From contig NZ_MDEC01000001.1 of assembly GCF_002939785.1 (NCBI RefSeq), positions 124,001 to 188,000 of the forward strand: a DNA stretch of 64,000 bases, in the 5' to 3' direction. The notes beneath the pieces were generated by a model. That model was not told where the DNA came from. It saw only the letters and a program-made list of their open reading frames with translations, and searched no databases. Position 1 is the first letter of the stretch. Each line of letters starts with the position of its first letter. Below are positions 9,246 through 18,661 of this stretch, in pieces. The translations under genes were made by a program, and so were the position numbers. This DNA is from Xanthomonas codiaei (lineage in GTDB: Bacteria; Pseudomonadota; Gammaproteobacteria; Xanthomonadales; Xanthomonadaceae).

Positions 9246-11831
9246 ATGCGGATGGACAAACTCACCTCGCGGTTCCAGCAGGCCTTGGCCGACGCACAGT
9301 CGCTGGCCGTGGGACGCGACCACAACATCATCGAACCGGTCCACGTACTCACCGCGCTGCTCGACCAGAGCGGCGGCAGCACGCGCCCCTTGCTGTCGCA
9401 GGCCGGCGTCAACGTGCCGCTGCTGCGCGAGCGCCTGGGCGAGGCGCTGGAAACCTTGCCCAAGGTGTCCGGGCAGGAAGGCAATCTGTCGATCGGCAAC
9501 GATCTCAACCGCCTGCTCAACCAGACCGACAAACTCGCCCAGCAGCACGGCGATGCCTTCATCGCCAGCGAGTGGTTCGTGCTGGCCGCCGCCGACGATG
9601 CCAGCCCGCTAGGCGTGGCGCTGCGTGCGGCCGGTGGCGACAAGAAGAAGATCGAAGCGGCCATCGACAAGCTGCGCGGCGGCGAGACCGTGCAGTCGGA
9701 AAACGCCGAAGAACAGCGTCAGGCGCTGGAGAAGTACACCATCGACCTGACCGCGCGCGCCGAAAGCGGCAAGCTCGATCCGGTGATCGGCCGCGATGAG
9801 GAAATCCGCCGCACCATCCAGGTCCTGCAGCGGCGCACCAAGAACAACCCGGTGCTGATCGGCGAGCCCGGCGTGGGCAAGACCGCCATTGTCGAAGGCC
9901 TGGCCCAGCGCATCATCAACGGCGAAGTGCCTGAAGGCCTGCGCGGCAAGCGCGTGCTGTCGCTGGACATGGGCGCGCTGATCGCAGGCGCCAAATTCCG
10001 CGGCGAATTCGAAGAACGCCTCAAAGCGGTGCTCAGCGACCTGTCCAAGAACGAAGGCCAGATCATCCTGTTCATCGACGAGCTGCACACCATGGTCGGC
10101 GCGGGCAAGGCCGATGGCGCGATGGATGCCGGCAACATGCTCAAGCCGGCGCTGGCGCGCGGCGAGCTGCGTTGCATCGGCGCCACCACGCTGGACGAAT
10201 ATCGCAAGTACATCGAAAAGGATGCCGCGCTGGAGCGCCGCTTCCAAAAGGTGTTCGTGGGCGAGCCGACGGTGGAGGACACCATCGCCATCCTGCGTGG
10301 CCTGAAAGAGCGTTACGCGGTGCATCACGGCGTGGAGATCACCGACCCGGCCATCGTTGCCGCCGCCACGCTATCCAACCGCTACATCACCGACCGTCAG
10401 CTGCCGGACAAGGCCATCGACCTGATGGACGAAGCCGCCTCGCGCATCCGCATGGAGATCGACTCCAAGCCCGAGGAGCTCGACCGCCTGGAGCGCCGCC
10501 TGATCCAGCTCAAGATCCAGCGCGAAATGCTCAAGAAGGAAAAGGACGAGGCCTCGCGGCAGCGCCTGGCCGACCTGGAAAGCGACATCGACAAGCTCGA
10601 ACGCGAGTTTTCCGATCTCAACGAGGTGTGGAAGTCGGAGAAGGCCGCGCTGCAGGGCACCACCAAGATCAAGGAGCAGATCGAGCACGCCAAGCTGGAG
10701 CTGGAAGCCGCGCAGCGGCGGCAGGACTACGCCAAGATGAGCGAGATCCAGTACGGCGTATTGCCGCAACTGGAAAAGCAGATGCTGCTGGCCAACGAAG
10801 TGGAGCACCACGACTTCAAGCTGGTGCAGGACCGCGTGACCGCCGAGGAGATTGCCGAGGTGGTGTCGCGCTGGACCGGCATTCCGGTCAACAAGATGCT
10901 CGAAGGCGAGCGCGACAAATTGCTGCGCATGGAAGACGAATTGCATCACCGCGTGGTCGGCCAGAACGAGGCGATCAAGGTGGTGTCCGATGCAGTACGT
11001 CGTTCGCGCGCCGGTCTGTCCGACCCCAATCGTCCCAGCGGCTCGTTCCTGTTCCTGGGTCCTACCGGCGTGGGCAAGACCGAGCTGTGCAAGGCGCTGG
11101 CGGAGTTTCTGTTCGACAGCACCGAGGCGATGATCCGCATCGACATGAGCGAATTCATGGAGAAGCACTCGGTGGCGCGGTTGATCGGTGCGCCTCCGGG
11201 CTATGTGGGTTATGAGGAGGGCGGTTATCTCACCGAGGCGGTGCGTCGTCGTCCGTATTCGCTGATCCTGCTGGACGAGGTGGAAAAGGCGCATGCCGAT
11301 GTGTTCAACATCCTGTTGCAGGTGCTCGACGATGGCCGCCTCACCGATGGCCAGGGGCGTACCGTGGACTTCCGCAACACCGTCATCGTGATGACCTCCA
11401 ACCTGGGCTCGCACCAGATCCAGGAGCTGTCCGGCGACGGCAGCGCCGAGGCCTATACGCAGATGAAGGCGGCAGTGATGGGCGTGGTGCAGGCGCATTT
11501 CCGCCCGGAGTTCATCAACCGCCTGGACGACATCGTGGTGTTCCATCCGCTGGACAAGGCGCAGATCAAGTCGATTGCGCGCATCCAGCTGCAGGGCCTG
11601 GAAAAGCGCCTGGCCGAACGCGGCCTCAAGCTGGACCTGGACGACGCCGCGCTGGAGCTGCTGGGCAATGTCGGCTTCGACCCGGTGTACGGCGCGCGCC
11701 CGCTCAAGCGCGCGATCCAGGCGCAGGTGGAAAACCCGCTGGCCCAGCAGATCCTGTCGGGCCAGTACGCCAGCGGCGAGACCGTGCGCGTGCGTGCGCA
11801 GGGTGGGCATCTGGAGTTCGGCAAGGGGTGA
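9246..11831 (+). CDS. clpB: ATP-dependent chaperone/disaggregase ClpB
   Basis: An 861-residue Hsp100 protein, the normal ClpB length. It has an N-terminal Clp repeat domain ([20 protein letters not shown]), first AAA+ module (Walker A GEPGVGKT at 206-213), a coiled-coil middle domain at roughly 410-530 that separates ClpB from ClpA/ClpC, second AAA+ module (Walker A GPTGVGKT at 605-612; sensor and C-terminal region [10 protein letters not shown]), and no ClpP-binding loop that I can see. As a hexamer with DnaK/DnaJ/GrpE it threads and resolubilises aggregated proteins in the cytosol. The Shine-Dalgarno AGAGGA at 9234-9239 fits the ATG at 9246. It is monocistronic and driven by a sigma-32-like promoter. 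Confidence 0.97.
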   Translation: MRMDKLTSRFQQALADAQSLAVGRDHNIIEPVHVLTALLDQSGGSTRPLLSQAGVNVPLLRERLGEALETLPKVSGQEGNLSIGNDLNRLLNQTDKLAQQHGDAFIASEWFVLAAADDASPLGVALRAAGGDKKKIEAAIDKLRGGETVQSENAEEQRQALEKYTIDLTARAESGKLDPVIGRDEEIRRTIQVLQRRTKNNPVLIGEPGVGKTAIVEGLAQRIINGEVPEGLRGKRVLSLDMGALIAGAKFRGEFEERLKAVLSDLSKNEGQIILFIDELHTMVGAGKADGAMDAGNMLKPALARGELRCIGATTLDEYRKYIEKDAALERRFQKVFVGEPTVEDTIAILRGLKERYAVHHGVEITDPAIVAAATLSNRYITDRQLPDKAIDLMDEAASRIRMEIDSKPEELDRLERRLIQLKIQREMLKKEKDEASRQRLADLESDIDKLEREFSDLNEVWKSEKAALQGTTKIKEQIEHAKLELEAAQRRQDYAKMSEIQYGVLPQLEKQMLLANEVEHHDFKLVQDRVTAEEIAEVVSRWTGIPVNKMLEGERDKLLRMEDELHHRVVGQNEAIKVVSDAVRRSRAGLSDPNRPSGSFLFLGPTGVGKTELCKALAEFLFDSTEAMIRIDMSEFMEKHSVARLIGAPPGYVGYEEGGYLTEAVRRRPYSLILLDEVEKAHADVFNILLQVLDDGRLTDGQGRTVDFRNTVIVMTSNLGSHQIQELSGDGSAEAYTQMKAAVMGVVQAHFRPEFINRLDDIVVFHPLDKAQIKSIARIQLQGLEKRLAERGLKLDLDDAALELLGNVGFDPVYGARPLKRAIQAQVENPLAQQILSGQYASGETVRVRAQGGHLEFGKG

Positions 11832-11846
11832 TCGACGCTCTGGCAC

Positions 11847-11881
11847 CACCGATCGGGCGCGGCTTGCGCGGCCGATCGGTG
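11847..11881 (+). terminator. Hairpin downstream of clpB
   Basis: A perfect 10-bp inverted repeat, CACCGATCGG (11847-11856) and CCGATCGGTG (11872-11881), encloses a 15-base loop that can itself pair (GCGC...GCGC). It begins 16 bases after the clpB stop. Only a weak T-containing stretch (CCTTTCC) follows, so it is a probable but not textbook terminator. The next 170 bases to the following gene hold nothing recognisable. Confidence 0.5.
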
Positions 11882-12055
11882 CCTGCCTTTCCACAGATCT
11901 GCTGCAGGTTGGACGTGGAGCAGCATGCTCCGATGATCGGGTTGAATGCGGGTGGCCTGCGATGCGCCGGCTGTCGGCCCTGCAGCGGTAGGCAAGGGTC
12001 GGAGGCGCCGATCAGTCGCCCGGCCATCGGTCTCGCCGGCTGAGGTCCAGGCCGG

Positions 12056-12817
12056 TCAGTCCCAGGTCGCGAGGGAGATGCTCGCCACACAGGATGTCCC
12101 GGGACTGGCGCGCTGGTCGACGAAACGGCCCTGGAGTGTTGCGTCGACGACGGTTTTTTCGTTGCCCCGTCGGAAGGAGATGCCAACGCCGTCATCGAAG
12201 ATGGCCAGTTCTTCGTCGGGAGCCTGCAGCCCGGTGTATTCCCCGACGAATCCGGCACGCGTCATCCGTTGGATCAACTCGCTCAGCCGCAGAGGACAGT
12301 GCTGTCCCATATCGCGTTGCATAGAATCATGCTTGTCGGATGCATCGCTGTCGCCTGTCCCGTCCACGGTAGTGAACAACGAAAACGAGAGGCCCCCCGG
12401 CCTGTACGTCACTTCGATCCGCTGTTGGTATGGCGTGCCTGCTTCCTGGGTGAAGGCGGTGAACACTTGGCCGATTGGCTGCTGCGGCGAGGGATTCCAT
12501 GGTTCGGCGCGTGCGGGCGGCAACAGCCCTTGCACGAAATCGACGCCGAAGGCCGTACACAGGTGTGTGAGTTTGAGGGCGGTCCGATTTCCTGCTGTCA
12601 CCTCTGACAGGAGGCCGAGATAACGCTCGGTCTGTTCGCGGATGGAGACAGCATCGAACACACTGCTCGGGTCGGCCTTGCGAACCCGCTGCCGGCCGCA
12701 ATCGCCAGGCTGCGACCACTGCAGCAGCGCATCATTCTCAGCTGGCGGCGCAGCGTGCGCGCCTGGCGCGGTGAGCAGGGCGACTACCGTTAACGCAACC
12801 GCCAGATGGCTTCGCAT
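12056..12817 (-). CDS. Secreted hypothetical protein
   Basis: A 253-residue protein of unrecognised family. The N-terminus MRSHLAVALTVVALLTAPGAHAAPP is a clear Sec signal peptide, so the product is periplasmic or secreted. The mature part has four cysteines (in GDCGRQR, HLCTAFG, HCPLRL and TSCVAS), compatible with two disulfides, and no membrane segment. The ATG at 12817 follows AAAGGA and begins the signal peptide; the frame is open to 12850. It is transcribed convergently with clpB and has no operon partner. I can assign no function. Confidence 0.7.
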   Translation of the reverse strand: MRSHLAVALTVVALLTAPGAHAAPPAENDALLQWSQPGDCGRQRVRKADPSSVFDAVSIREQTERYLGLLSEVTAGNRTALKLTHLCTAFGVDFVQGLLPPARAEPWNPSPQQPIGQVFTAFTQEAGTPYQQRIEVTYRPGGLSFSLFTTVDGTGDSDASDKHDSMQRDMGQHCPLRLSELIQRMTRAGFVGEYTGLQAPDEELAIFDDGVGISFRRGNEKTVVDATLQGRFVDQRASPGTSCVASISLATWD

Positions 12818-12932
12818 CGCTTCACGTCCTTTGAGCGTCTGCACGATCATACGCAGTGGTTGTGGCGTTGGCGACTGACCGCGCCGCGAGCGGCAGGCGG
12901 ATGTTGGCGAGCGTGGGCGGGGCGGGTCTGCT

Positions 12933-12964
12933 GGTCACGAGGTCACGAGGTCATGAGGTCATGA
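12933..12964. repeat. Four tandem 8-bp repeats upstream of the sulfhydrylase gene
   Basis: The units are GGTCACGA, GGTCACGA, GGTCATGA and GGTCATGA, end to end. The last unit plus the next base contains the perfect palindrome GTCATGAC, and a further TCATGA occurs at 12972-12977. The array lies about 65-100 bases before the start codon at 13031, where an operator could act. Tandem near-palindromic octamers are the architecture of MetJ-type operators, but the sequence is not the AGACGTCT met box, so the binding protein is unknown. Confidence 0.6.
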
Positions 12965-13030
12965 CGTGCTGTCATGAATTGAAGGCCGCTGGCCGGGTAT
13001 TTTGTTGCGTCGTCCCCAGCGAGCCGTGCC

Positions 13031-14317
13031 ATGACCGATCCGCAGTGGAAACCTGAAACCATCGCCGTGCATGGGGGCTATCGCCCCGACCCGACTACGC
13101 GCGCGGTGGCGGTGCCGATCTACCAGACCGTGGCCTATGCCTTCGACGACACCCAGCATGGTGCGGACCTGTTCGACCTGAAGGTGCAGGGCAATATCTA
13201 CAGCCGCATCATGAACCCCACCAACGACGTGCTGGAGCAGCGTGTCGCTGCGCTGGAAGGCGGCATCGGGGCGCTGGCGCTGGCATCGGGGCAGGCGGCG
13301 GTGACCTATGCGATCCAGACCATTGCCGAGGCGGGCGACAATATCGTCTCGTCCAGTGCGCTATATGGCGGCACCTACAATCTGTTCGCGCATACGCTGC
13401 CGCAGTTCGGCATCAGTACGCGGTTTGCCGACTACCGCGATCCGCAAGCGTTCGCCGGCCTGATCGACGAGCGCACCAAGGCGGTGTTCGTCGAGTCGAT
13501 CGGCAACCCGCGCGGCAATATCACCGACATCCAGGCCGTGGCCGCGGTAGCGCATGCGCACGGCGTGCCGCTGATCGTGGACAACACCGTGGCCACGCCG
13601 TCGCTATTGCGGCCGATCGACTTCGGTGCCGACATCGTGGTGCATTCGTTGACCAAGTACCTGGGCGGGCATGGCAACAGCATCGGCGGCGCGATCGTGG
13701 ACAGCGGGCGGTTTCCGTGGGCCGCGCACAAGACGCGCTTTGCGCGCCTCAACGAGCCGGATGTGAGCTACCACGGCGTGGTCTATACCGAGGCCCTGGG
13801 CGAGGCTGCCTATATCGGCCGCGCGCGGGTGGTGCCGCTGCGCAATACCGGTGCGGCGCTGTCGCCGTTCAATGCGTTCCTGATCCTGCAAGGCATCGAG
13901 ACCTTGCCGCTGCGCATGGAGCGCATCAATGCCAATACCCTGGCGATTGCCCGGTACCTGCAGCAGCATGCGCGCGTGGCCTGGGTCAATTACGCGGCGC
14001 TGCCCGATCACCCCGAGCACGCGCTGGCGCAGAAGTACCTGGGCGGCCATGGCTCGGGCGTGCTGACCTTCGGCTTGCCCGGTGGGCGCGCGGCAGGCGC
14101 CCGATTCCTGGATGCGCTGCAGCTGTTCACGCGGCTGGTCAATATCGGCGATGCCAAGTCGCTGGCGACGCACCCGGCGTCCACCACCCATCGGCAGCTG
14201 GGGCCGGCCGAGCTGGAACATGCCGGCGTCAGCGAGGACACCGTGCGCCTGTCGATCGGCATCGAGCATATCGACGATCTGCTGGCGGATCTGGAGCAGG
14301 CGCTGCAGGGGGCGTGA
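13031..14317 (+). CDS. metY: O-acetylhomoserine sulfhydrylase (O-acetylhomoserine aminocarboxypropyltransferase)
   Basis: A 428-residue PLP enzyme of the Cys/Met metabolism family, the size of MetY/Met17. The start TIAVHGGYRPDPTTRAVAVP and segment GNIYSRIMNPTNDVLEQR are typical. The PLP lysine is in HSLTKYLGGHG, and the C-terminal SLATHPASTTH motif is conserved. It makes homocysteine from O-acetylhomoserine and sulfide in the cytosol, the direct sulfhydrylation route to methionine. Its product chemistry fits sulfide or sulfite released by the organosulfur system at 1.6-9 kb, though the two are not one operon. The octamer array upstream is a candidate operator. Confidence 0.92.
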   Translation: MTDPQWKPETIAVHGGYRPDPTTRAVAVPIYQTVAYAFDDTQHGADLFDLKVQGNIYSRIMNPTNDVLEQRVAALEGGIGALALASGQAAVTYAIQTIAEAGDNIVSSSALYGGTYNLFAHTLPQFGISTRFADYRDPQAFAGLIDERTKAVFVESIGNPRGNITDIQAVAAVAHAHGVPLIVDNTVATPSLLRPIDFGADIVVHSLTKYLGGHGNSIGGAIVDSGRFPWAAHKTRFARLNEPDVSYHGVVYTEALGEAAYIGRARVVPLRNTGAALSPFNAFLILQGIETLPLRMERINANTLAIARYLQQHARVAWVNYAALPDHPEHALAQKYLGGHGSGVLTFGLPGGRAAGARFLDALQLFTRLVNIGDAKSLATHPASTTHRQLGPAELEHAGVSEDTVRLSIGIEHIDDLLADLEQALQGA

Positions 14318-14341
14318 GATGCACATAAGGCTTCGCTCGCA

Positions 14342-14407
14342 CCCTCATCCGGCGCTGCGCGCCATCTTCTCCCCATGACGGGGGGACAATGTCCCGATGG
14401 GAGAAGG
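14342..14407. repeat. Xanthomonas-type intergenic palindromic repeat
   Basis: This element begins CCCTCATCCGGCGCTGCG and ends GGGAGAAGG, with inner self-complementary arms (GGCGCTGCGCGCC and CTTCTCCC...GGGAGAAG). It is the same family, in opposite orientation and a variant subtype, as copies at 54817-54865, 60535-60583, 60662-60709 and 60718-60762. It sits between the sulfhydrylase stop and the cobalamin riboswitch and may act as a transcriptional or mRNA-stability hairpin. Confidence 0.75.
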
Positions 14408-14496
14408 AAACCATCGTTGACCATCCCGGCGCGTGGCGACGCGCCTGGCTTGTCCGGTGGTCGCAGACCGTGGAGGCGCCTGCTACCATGCGCGGC

Positions 14497-14712
14497 CCTG
14501 AGGTGACTGCCGGCTGGCCGGTGGTTTAAACGGGAATCCGGTGCGCGCATCGCCTTGGCGGGCGCAAGTCCGGAGCTGCCCCCGCAACGGTGGGCGAGAC
14601 AAGGGTCTGCACGTAACGCCACTGTGCTGTGCATGGGAAGGCGCAGGCCCGGGAAGCGACCGCTTCCGCTCGCGAGCCCGGAGACCGGCCTGAAGGGATT
14701 GACCCGGCACGC
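14497..14712 (+). promoter_or_regulatory. Cobalamin riboswitch
   Basis: Conserved elements occur in the right order. GGTTTAAACGGGAATCCGGTG near 14523 opens the core, GCTGCCCCCGCAACGGT is at about 14576-14591, and the B12 box AGCCCGGAGACCGGCC is at about 14675-14690. The leader precedes btuB by about 110 bases. Binding of adenosylcobalamin would repress the B12 uptake and salvage operon downstream. The exact ends of the P1 stem are approximate. Confidence 0.93.
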
Positions 14713-14823
14713 GGTGGGCGTGGCCCTGTGCATCTGGTGCCCGCGCGCCGGACGCCTGGCCCGTTGCTGCCTGCCACCCCATCGCCCCCGCGCGGGTAGG
14801 CGCGGTTCCAGGAGCAGCAGTCG

Positions 14824-16701
14824 ATGTCCGTTTCTTCCGTTTTGCCGCGTCGCGCCGTGCTGGCGGCGGGTCTGTCGTTGTGCGTGGCCTCGCTGGCCCA
14901 GGCCGAGGCCGCCATCGATCTGGACGAAGTGGTGGTGACCGCCTCGCGCACCGCACAGACCCAGGACCAGACGCTGGCGCCGGTCACCGTGATCGACCGC
15001 GCGCAGATCGAGCGCCGCCAGGTCAATTCGTTGCAGGACCTGCTGCGCGGCGAAGCCGGCGTGTCGCTGGCCAACAACGGTGGCCCGGGCAAGGCGACCT
15101 CGTTGTTCCTGCGCGGCACCGAGTCGGACCATCTGGTGGTGCTGATCGACGGCGTGCGTATCGGTTCGGCCACCGCCGGTGGCGCGGCGCTGCAGGACCT
15201 GCCGATCGAGCAGATCGAACGGATCGAAATCGTGCGCGGGCCGTTTTCCAGCCTGTATGGCTCCGAGGCATTGGGCGGGGTGATCCAGATCTTTACCCGT
15301 CGCCCGCAAGGCAGTTTCGTGCCCACGCTCAGCGTGGCGGCCGGTAGCGACAATGCGCGCCGTTACGGGGCCGGTGTCGCCGGGCGCAGCCAGGGCGACC
15401 TGAGCGAGGCCGGCGGCTGGTATTCGGTCAACGCCGTGCATGACGAAACCGATGGCATCAATGCGTACCTGGATACCAGCTCCAGCGCCTACGATCCGGA
15501 CCGCGATGACTATCGCAACGATTCGTTGAGCATGCAGGGCGGCTGGCGCTTCAACCGGCAGTGGGATGCCGATGTGCATGCGTTGCGCACGCAGAGCCGC
15601 AACGAATACGACGGCTCGGCCTTCGGCGGCAACCTGGGCAAGGGCGTGCAGCAGGCCGTGGGCGGGCGCGTGCGCTATGCGCCCAGCGACGCGCTCAAAT
15701 TCACCGCCAGCCTGGGGAGCAGCGCCGACCTGAGCGATAGCTATTACGACGGCGCGTACCTGTCCACCTACGACACGCGCCGCAAGCAGGGCGCGTTGCA
15801 GGCCGACATCACCACCGCGCCCGGTCTGCTCACGGTTGGCTTCGACTGGCAGCGCGATGCCATCGCCAGCAGCGACAGCTACGATGCCGACAGTCGGATC
15901 GACCGCGCGGCCTTTGCGCAGTGGCAACAGCGCTTCGGCAGCCAATCGCTGCAGGCCAGCCTGCGGCGCAACGACAACAGCCAGTTCGGCGGCAAGACCA
16001 CCGGCAGCCTGCTGTGGGGTTGGGATTTCGCCGATCATCTGCGCCTGACCGCCAGCTACGGCACTGCGTTCAAGGCGCCTACCTTCAACGAGCTGTACTA
16101 CCCCGATTTCGGCAATCCGCTGCTGGGGCCGGAAACCTCCAAGAGCGCCGAGTTGGGCCTGCGTGGCAGCTACGACTGGGGCGTGTGGACGCTCAGCGCG
16201 TTTCAGACCCACATCGACGATCTGATTGCCTACGATGCGGGGCTGGTGGATGCCACCCATCCGTTCGGGCAGCCGAACAACATCGACAAGGCGCGCATCC
16301 GCGGTGTGGAAGCCGGCTACGACACCGAGCTGGCCGGCTGGACCCTGCGCAGCGCGCTGACCTGGCTACAGCCGCAGGCCGATGGCGAGGTCGATCGTTG
16401 CAACTGGTTGCCGCGCCGCGCACGCCAGAGCGGGCGGATCGATGCCGACCGCAGCTTCGGCGCGTTCGGCGTGGGCGCGAGCCTGTTCGGCTCGGGCAGG
16501 CGCTACGACGACCTGGCCAATACCGAGCGACTGGCCGGCTACGGCTTGCTGGATCTGCGCGTGAGCTATGCGGTGAACGCGGACTGGAAGGTGCAGTTCA
16601 CCGCCAACAACGTGTTCGACCGCCAGTACGAAACCGCGCGCTGGTACGCACAGCCGGGACGCAACTACCTGCTGACCTTCCGCTACCAACCGGCGCAGTG
16701 A
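14824..16701 (+). CDS. btuB: TonB-dependent vitamin B12 receptor BtuB
   Basis: A 625-residue outer-membrane receptor, the usual BtuB length. It has a signal peptide (VLAAGLSLCVASLAQAEA), a TonB box DEVVVTAS at residues 34-41, a plug domain containing LFLRGTESDHLVVLIDGVRIGSA and RGPFSSLYGSEALGGVIQI, and a barrel that ends RNYLLTFRYQPAQ. It imports cobalamin and related corrinoids with TonB-ExbBD energy. Position directly after a cobalamin riboswitch and before cobalamin-finishing genes confirms the specificity. No btuC/btuD/btuF genes are in the window, so the inner-membrane step is unassigned here. Confidence 0.95.
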   Translation: MSVSSVLPRRAVLAAGLSLCVASLAQAEAAIDLDEVVVTASRTAQTQDQTLAPVTVIDRAQIERRQVNSLQDLLRGEAGVSLANNGGPGKATSLFLRGTESDHLVVLIDGVRIGSATAGGAALQDLPIEQIERIEIVRGPFSSLYGSEALGGVIQIFTRRPQGSFVPTLSVAAGSDNARRYGAGVAGRSQGDLSEAGGWYSVNAVHDETDGINAYLDTSSSAYDPDRDDYRNDSLSMQGGWRFNRQWDADVHALRTQSRNEYDGSAFGGNLGKGVQQAVGGRVRYAPSDALKFTASLGSSADLSDSYYDGAYLSTYDTRRKQGALQADITTAPGLLTVGFDWQRDAIASSDSYDADSRIDRAAFAQWQQRFGSQSLQASLRRNDNSQFGGKTTGSLLWGWDFADHLRLTASYGTAFKAPTFNELYYPDFGNPLLGPETSKSAELGLRGSYDWGVWTLSAFQTHIDDLIAYDAGLVDATHPFGQPNNIDKARIRGVEAGYDTELAGWTLRSALTWLQPQADGEVDRCNWLPRRARQSGRIDADRSFGAFGVGASLFGSGRRYDDLANTERLAGYGLLDLRVSYAVNADWKVQFTANNVFDRQYETARWYAQPGRNYLLTFRYQPAQ

Positions 16702-16787
16702 GACGGGGCAAACCCTGCGGTTGATCGAGGTAGACAGGCGGCCGGTGTGGACCGGTCGCCCTGCTTGCCACTCTTCGAGGAACATCG

Positions 16788-17381
16788 ATGACCCCACTGT
16801 CCCGTCCTGCCCAGCGCAACCTGCTCATCGCCCTGATGCTGGCGATGACGGCCACCCGCTTCCATCACGTGGGCGATTGGCTGCATCTGCCCGATGCCTC
16901 GATGGCGGTGTTCTTCCTTGGCGGCCTGGCGCTGCGCCGGCACGCGGCGTTCGCGCTGTTGCTGGTGCTGGCGGTGCTGATCGACTGGGCCGCGGTCTCG
17001 CTGGCCGGCGTCAGCGACTTCTGCATCACCGCCGCCTACGCCGAGTTGCCGCTGGCCTATGCCGTGCTGTGGTACGCCGGCCGTGCGTTCCAGGCGCGCC
17101 TTGCACCTGCGGCGATGTCGTTGTGCGCGGCCTGGGCGTTGGGGGTCGCGGCTGCAGCGGTGTCGTTCCTGATCTCCAATGGCGCGTTCTATTGGCTGGG
17201 CGGGCGCTATCCCGACCCGCACTGGGCGCAGTACCTGCAGCGTGCGTGGCAGTGGGGCCCGGTGTTCGTGCGTAGCACTGCGCTGTATCTGGCGGTGGCG
17301 CTGGCCGTTGCGGGGTGTGTGCTGCGCTGGCGCACCAGCCGCGATGCCGCCGATTCGACCACCGCGCTGGAGCTGTCATGA
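16788..17381 (+). CDS. Membrane protein of the B12 operon, candidate corrinoid/cobalt transport component (copy 1)
   Basis: A 197-residue, very hydrophobic protein with about five or six membrane segments and no recognised domain. It is paralogous to the next gene: both share L-P-x-A-S-x-AVFFL-x-G, an ID/LD-W/LI segment, a late (L)AYA-x-LW-x-GGR-like motif, and S/K-x-G-x-FY-x-L-x-GRYP. It lies 86 bases after btuB under riboswitch control and its stop overlaps the start of copy 2 (ATGA). Size and topology resemble S-components of ECF transporters, but no ECF T-component or ATPases are nearby. Transport of corrinoid or cobalt across the inner membrane is an inference from context only. Confidence 0.75.
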   Translation: MTPLSRPAQRNLLIALMLAMTATRFHHVGDWLHLPDASMAVFFLGGLALRRHAAFALLLVLAVLIDWAAVSLAGVSDFCITAAYAELPLAYAVLWYAGRAFQARLAPAAMSLCAAWALGVAAAAVSFLISNGAFYWLGGRYPDPHWAQYLQRAWQWGPVFVRSTALYLAVALAVAGCVLRWRTSRDAADSTTALELS

Positions 17382-17989
17382 CCGTCGCTTCGCATCAGGC
17401 CGCGCCCGCGCGAACGGCCCTGCACGGCGGGGCCGCATGGGCCTGTGGCAGCGCACTGGCGCTGCTGATGGTCTGCACCCGCGGCCAGCATTTGGCCAGC
17501 GTGGACGTGTTGCCGAGCGCCTCGTGGGCGGTGTTCTTCCTGGCCGGTGCATTGCTGCGCCCGGTGTGGATGCTGCCGCTGCTGTTCGGGCTGGCCTCGG
17601 CACTGGATCTGATCGGCCTGGCCTCCGGCAGCATCGACGACTGGTGCCTGTCGCCAGCGTACTGGGCGCTGGCGCTTGCCTATGCCGCGTTGTGGCTGGG
17701 CGGGCGGTGGTCTGCCGTGCGGTTTCAACGCGATGCATGGGCAGGCCTGCCACGTGTGCTTGGCGCGCTGTTGCTCAGCGGTAGCGCGGCCTACCTGCTG
17801 TCCAAGGGTGGCTTTTATTTCCTTTCCGGCCGCTATCCGCAGGCCACGCTTGGCGGCTTCCTGGCCCGCGTGCCGGTGTACTACCCACGCGCGCTCGGCA
17901 CCCTGGCCGGCTACGTGGGTGTCACTTTCGCATTGCTTGCCGCAGGGCGCAGCCTTGCCGCACGTCCACTGATGGGAGAGCGCGCATGA
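17378..17989 (+). CDS. Membrane protein of the B12 operon, candidate corrinoid/cobalt transport component (copy 2)
   Basis: A 203-residue hydrophobic protein, paralogous to the preceding gene. Matching blocks are VLPSASWAVFFLAGALLRP, DLIGLASGSIDDWCLSPAY, LAYAALWLGGR and SKGGFYFLSGRYP. An acidic pair IDDWC replaces VSDFC in copy 1. The start ATG at 17378 overlaps the upstream stop, and its own stop overlaps the cobO start, so three genes are translationally coupled. Two similar membrane proteins made together suggest a heterodimeric membrane complex, which is inference. No cofactor-binding motif is visible. Confidence 0.75.
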   Translation: MTVASHQAAPARTALHGGAAWACGSALALLMVCTRGQHLASVDVLPSASWAVFFLAGALLRPVWMLPLLFGLASALDLIGLASGSIDDWCLSPAYWALALAYAALWLGGRWSAVRFQRDAWAGLPRVLGALLLSGSAAYLLSKGGFYFLSGRYPQATLGGFLARVPVYYPRALGTLAGYVGVTFALLAAGRSLAARPLMGERA

Positions 17990-18597
17990 CCACCCCAGAA
18001 CACGACGACGCGCATTATCGGCAACGCGCGCAACGCAAGAAGGAACTGGTGGACCGGCGCATCGCGCGCGCGGTGATCGACCGCGGCGTGTTGCTGGTCA
18101 ATACCGGCAACGGCAAGGGCAAGAGTTCGTCCGGCTTCGGCATGCTGGCGCGCTCGCTCGGGCACGGCTTGCACTGCGGCGTGGTGCAGTTCATCAAGGG
18201 CACGTTCTCCACTGGCGAAGAGGCATTCTTTCGCCGTTTTCCCGACCTGCTCGACTACCACGTGATGGGCGAGGGCTTCACCTGGGAAACCCAGGACCGC
18301 AACGTGGATATCGCCGCCGCGCAGGCGGCCTGGCAGCTGGCACGCGGCATGCTCGCCGATGCACGCTACGACTTCGTACTGCTGGACGAACTCAATATCG
18401 CCCTGGTGAAGGACTATGTTGCGTTGGACCAGGTGCTGGCCGCAGTAGCCGCGCGTCCGCCCGGCCAGCATGTGGTGATCACCGGACGCGGAGCGCCCGC
18501 CGGCCTGATCGAAGTGGCCGACACCGTCACCGAGATGCGGCTGGTCAAACATGCCTTCAACGCCGGCATCAAGGCGCAGCTCGGCATCGAGCTGTAG
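17986..18597 (+). CDS. cobO: Corrinoid adenosyltransferase CobO/BtuR
   Basis: A 203-residue protein of the CobA/CobO/BtuR family, normal length. The P-loop GNGKGKSS is at residues 41-48. [24 protein letters not shown] and [10 protein letters not shown] are family hallmarks. It transfers the 5'-deoxyadenosyl group of ATP to cob(I)alamin or cobinamide in the cytosol, the first step for imported corrinoids. Translationally coupled to the upstream membrane protein (ATGA). Confidence 0.95.
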   Translation: MTTPEHDDAHYRQRAQRKKELVDRRIARAVIDRGVLLVNTGNGKGKSSSGFGMLARSLGHGLHCGVVQFIKGTFSTGEEAFFRRFPDLLDYHVMGEGFTWETQDRNVDIAAAQAAWQLARGMLADARYDFVLLDELNIALVKDYVALDQVLAAVAARPPGQHVVITGRGAPAGLIEVADTVTEMRLVKHAFNAGIKAQLGIEL

Positions 18598-18661
18598 GCA
18601 TGGGCGCGCGCGGCTTGCCCGGCGGTGGGCTGAGGTGTGGCATCACGCTGTGCCGCGCCCG

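Noticed and set aside
12933-12964. MetJ operator
   Set aside because: The octamers do not match AGACGTCT and I have no evidence that this organism has MetJ; kept only as an unassigned repeat array.
16788-17989. Calling the two membrane proteins ECF S-components
   Set aside because: No T-component or ECF ATPases adjoin them and no signature motif is visible; only the size and operon context fit.
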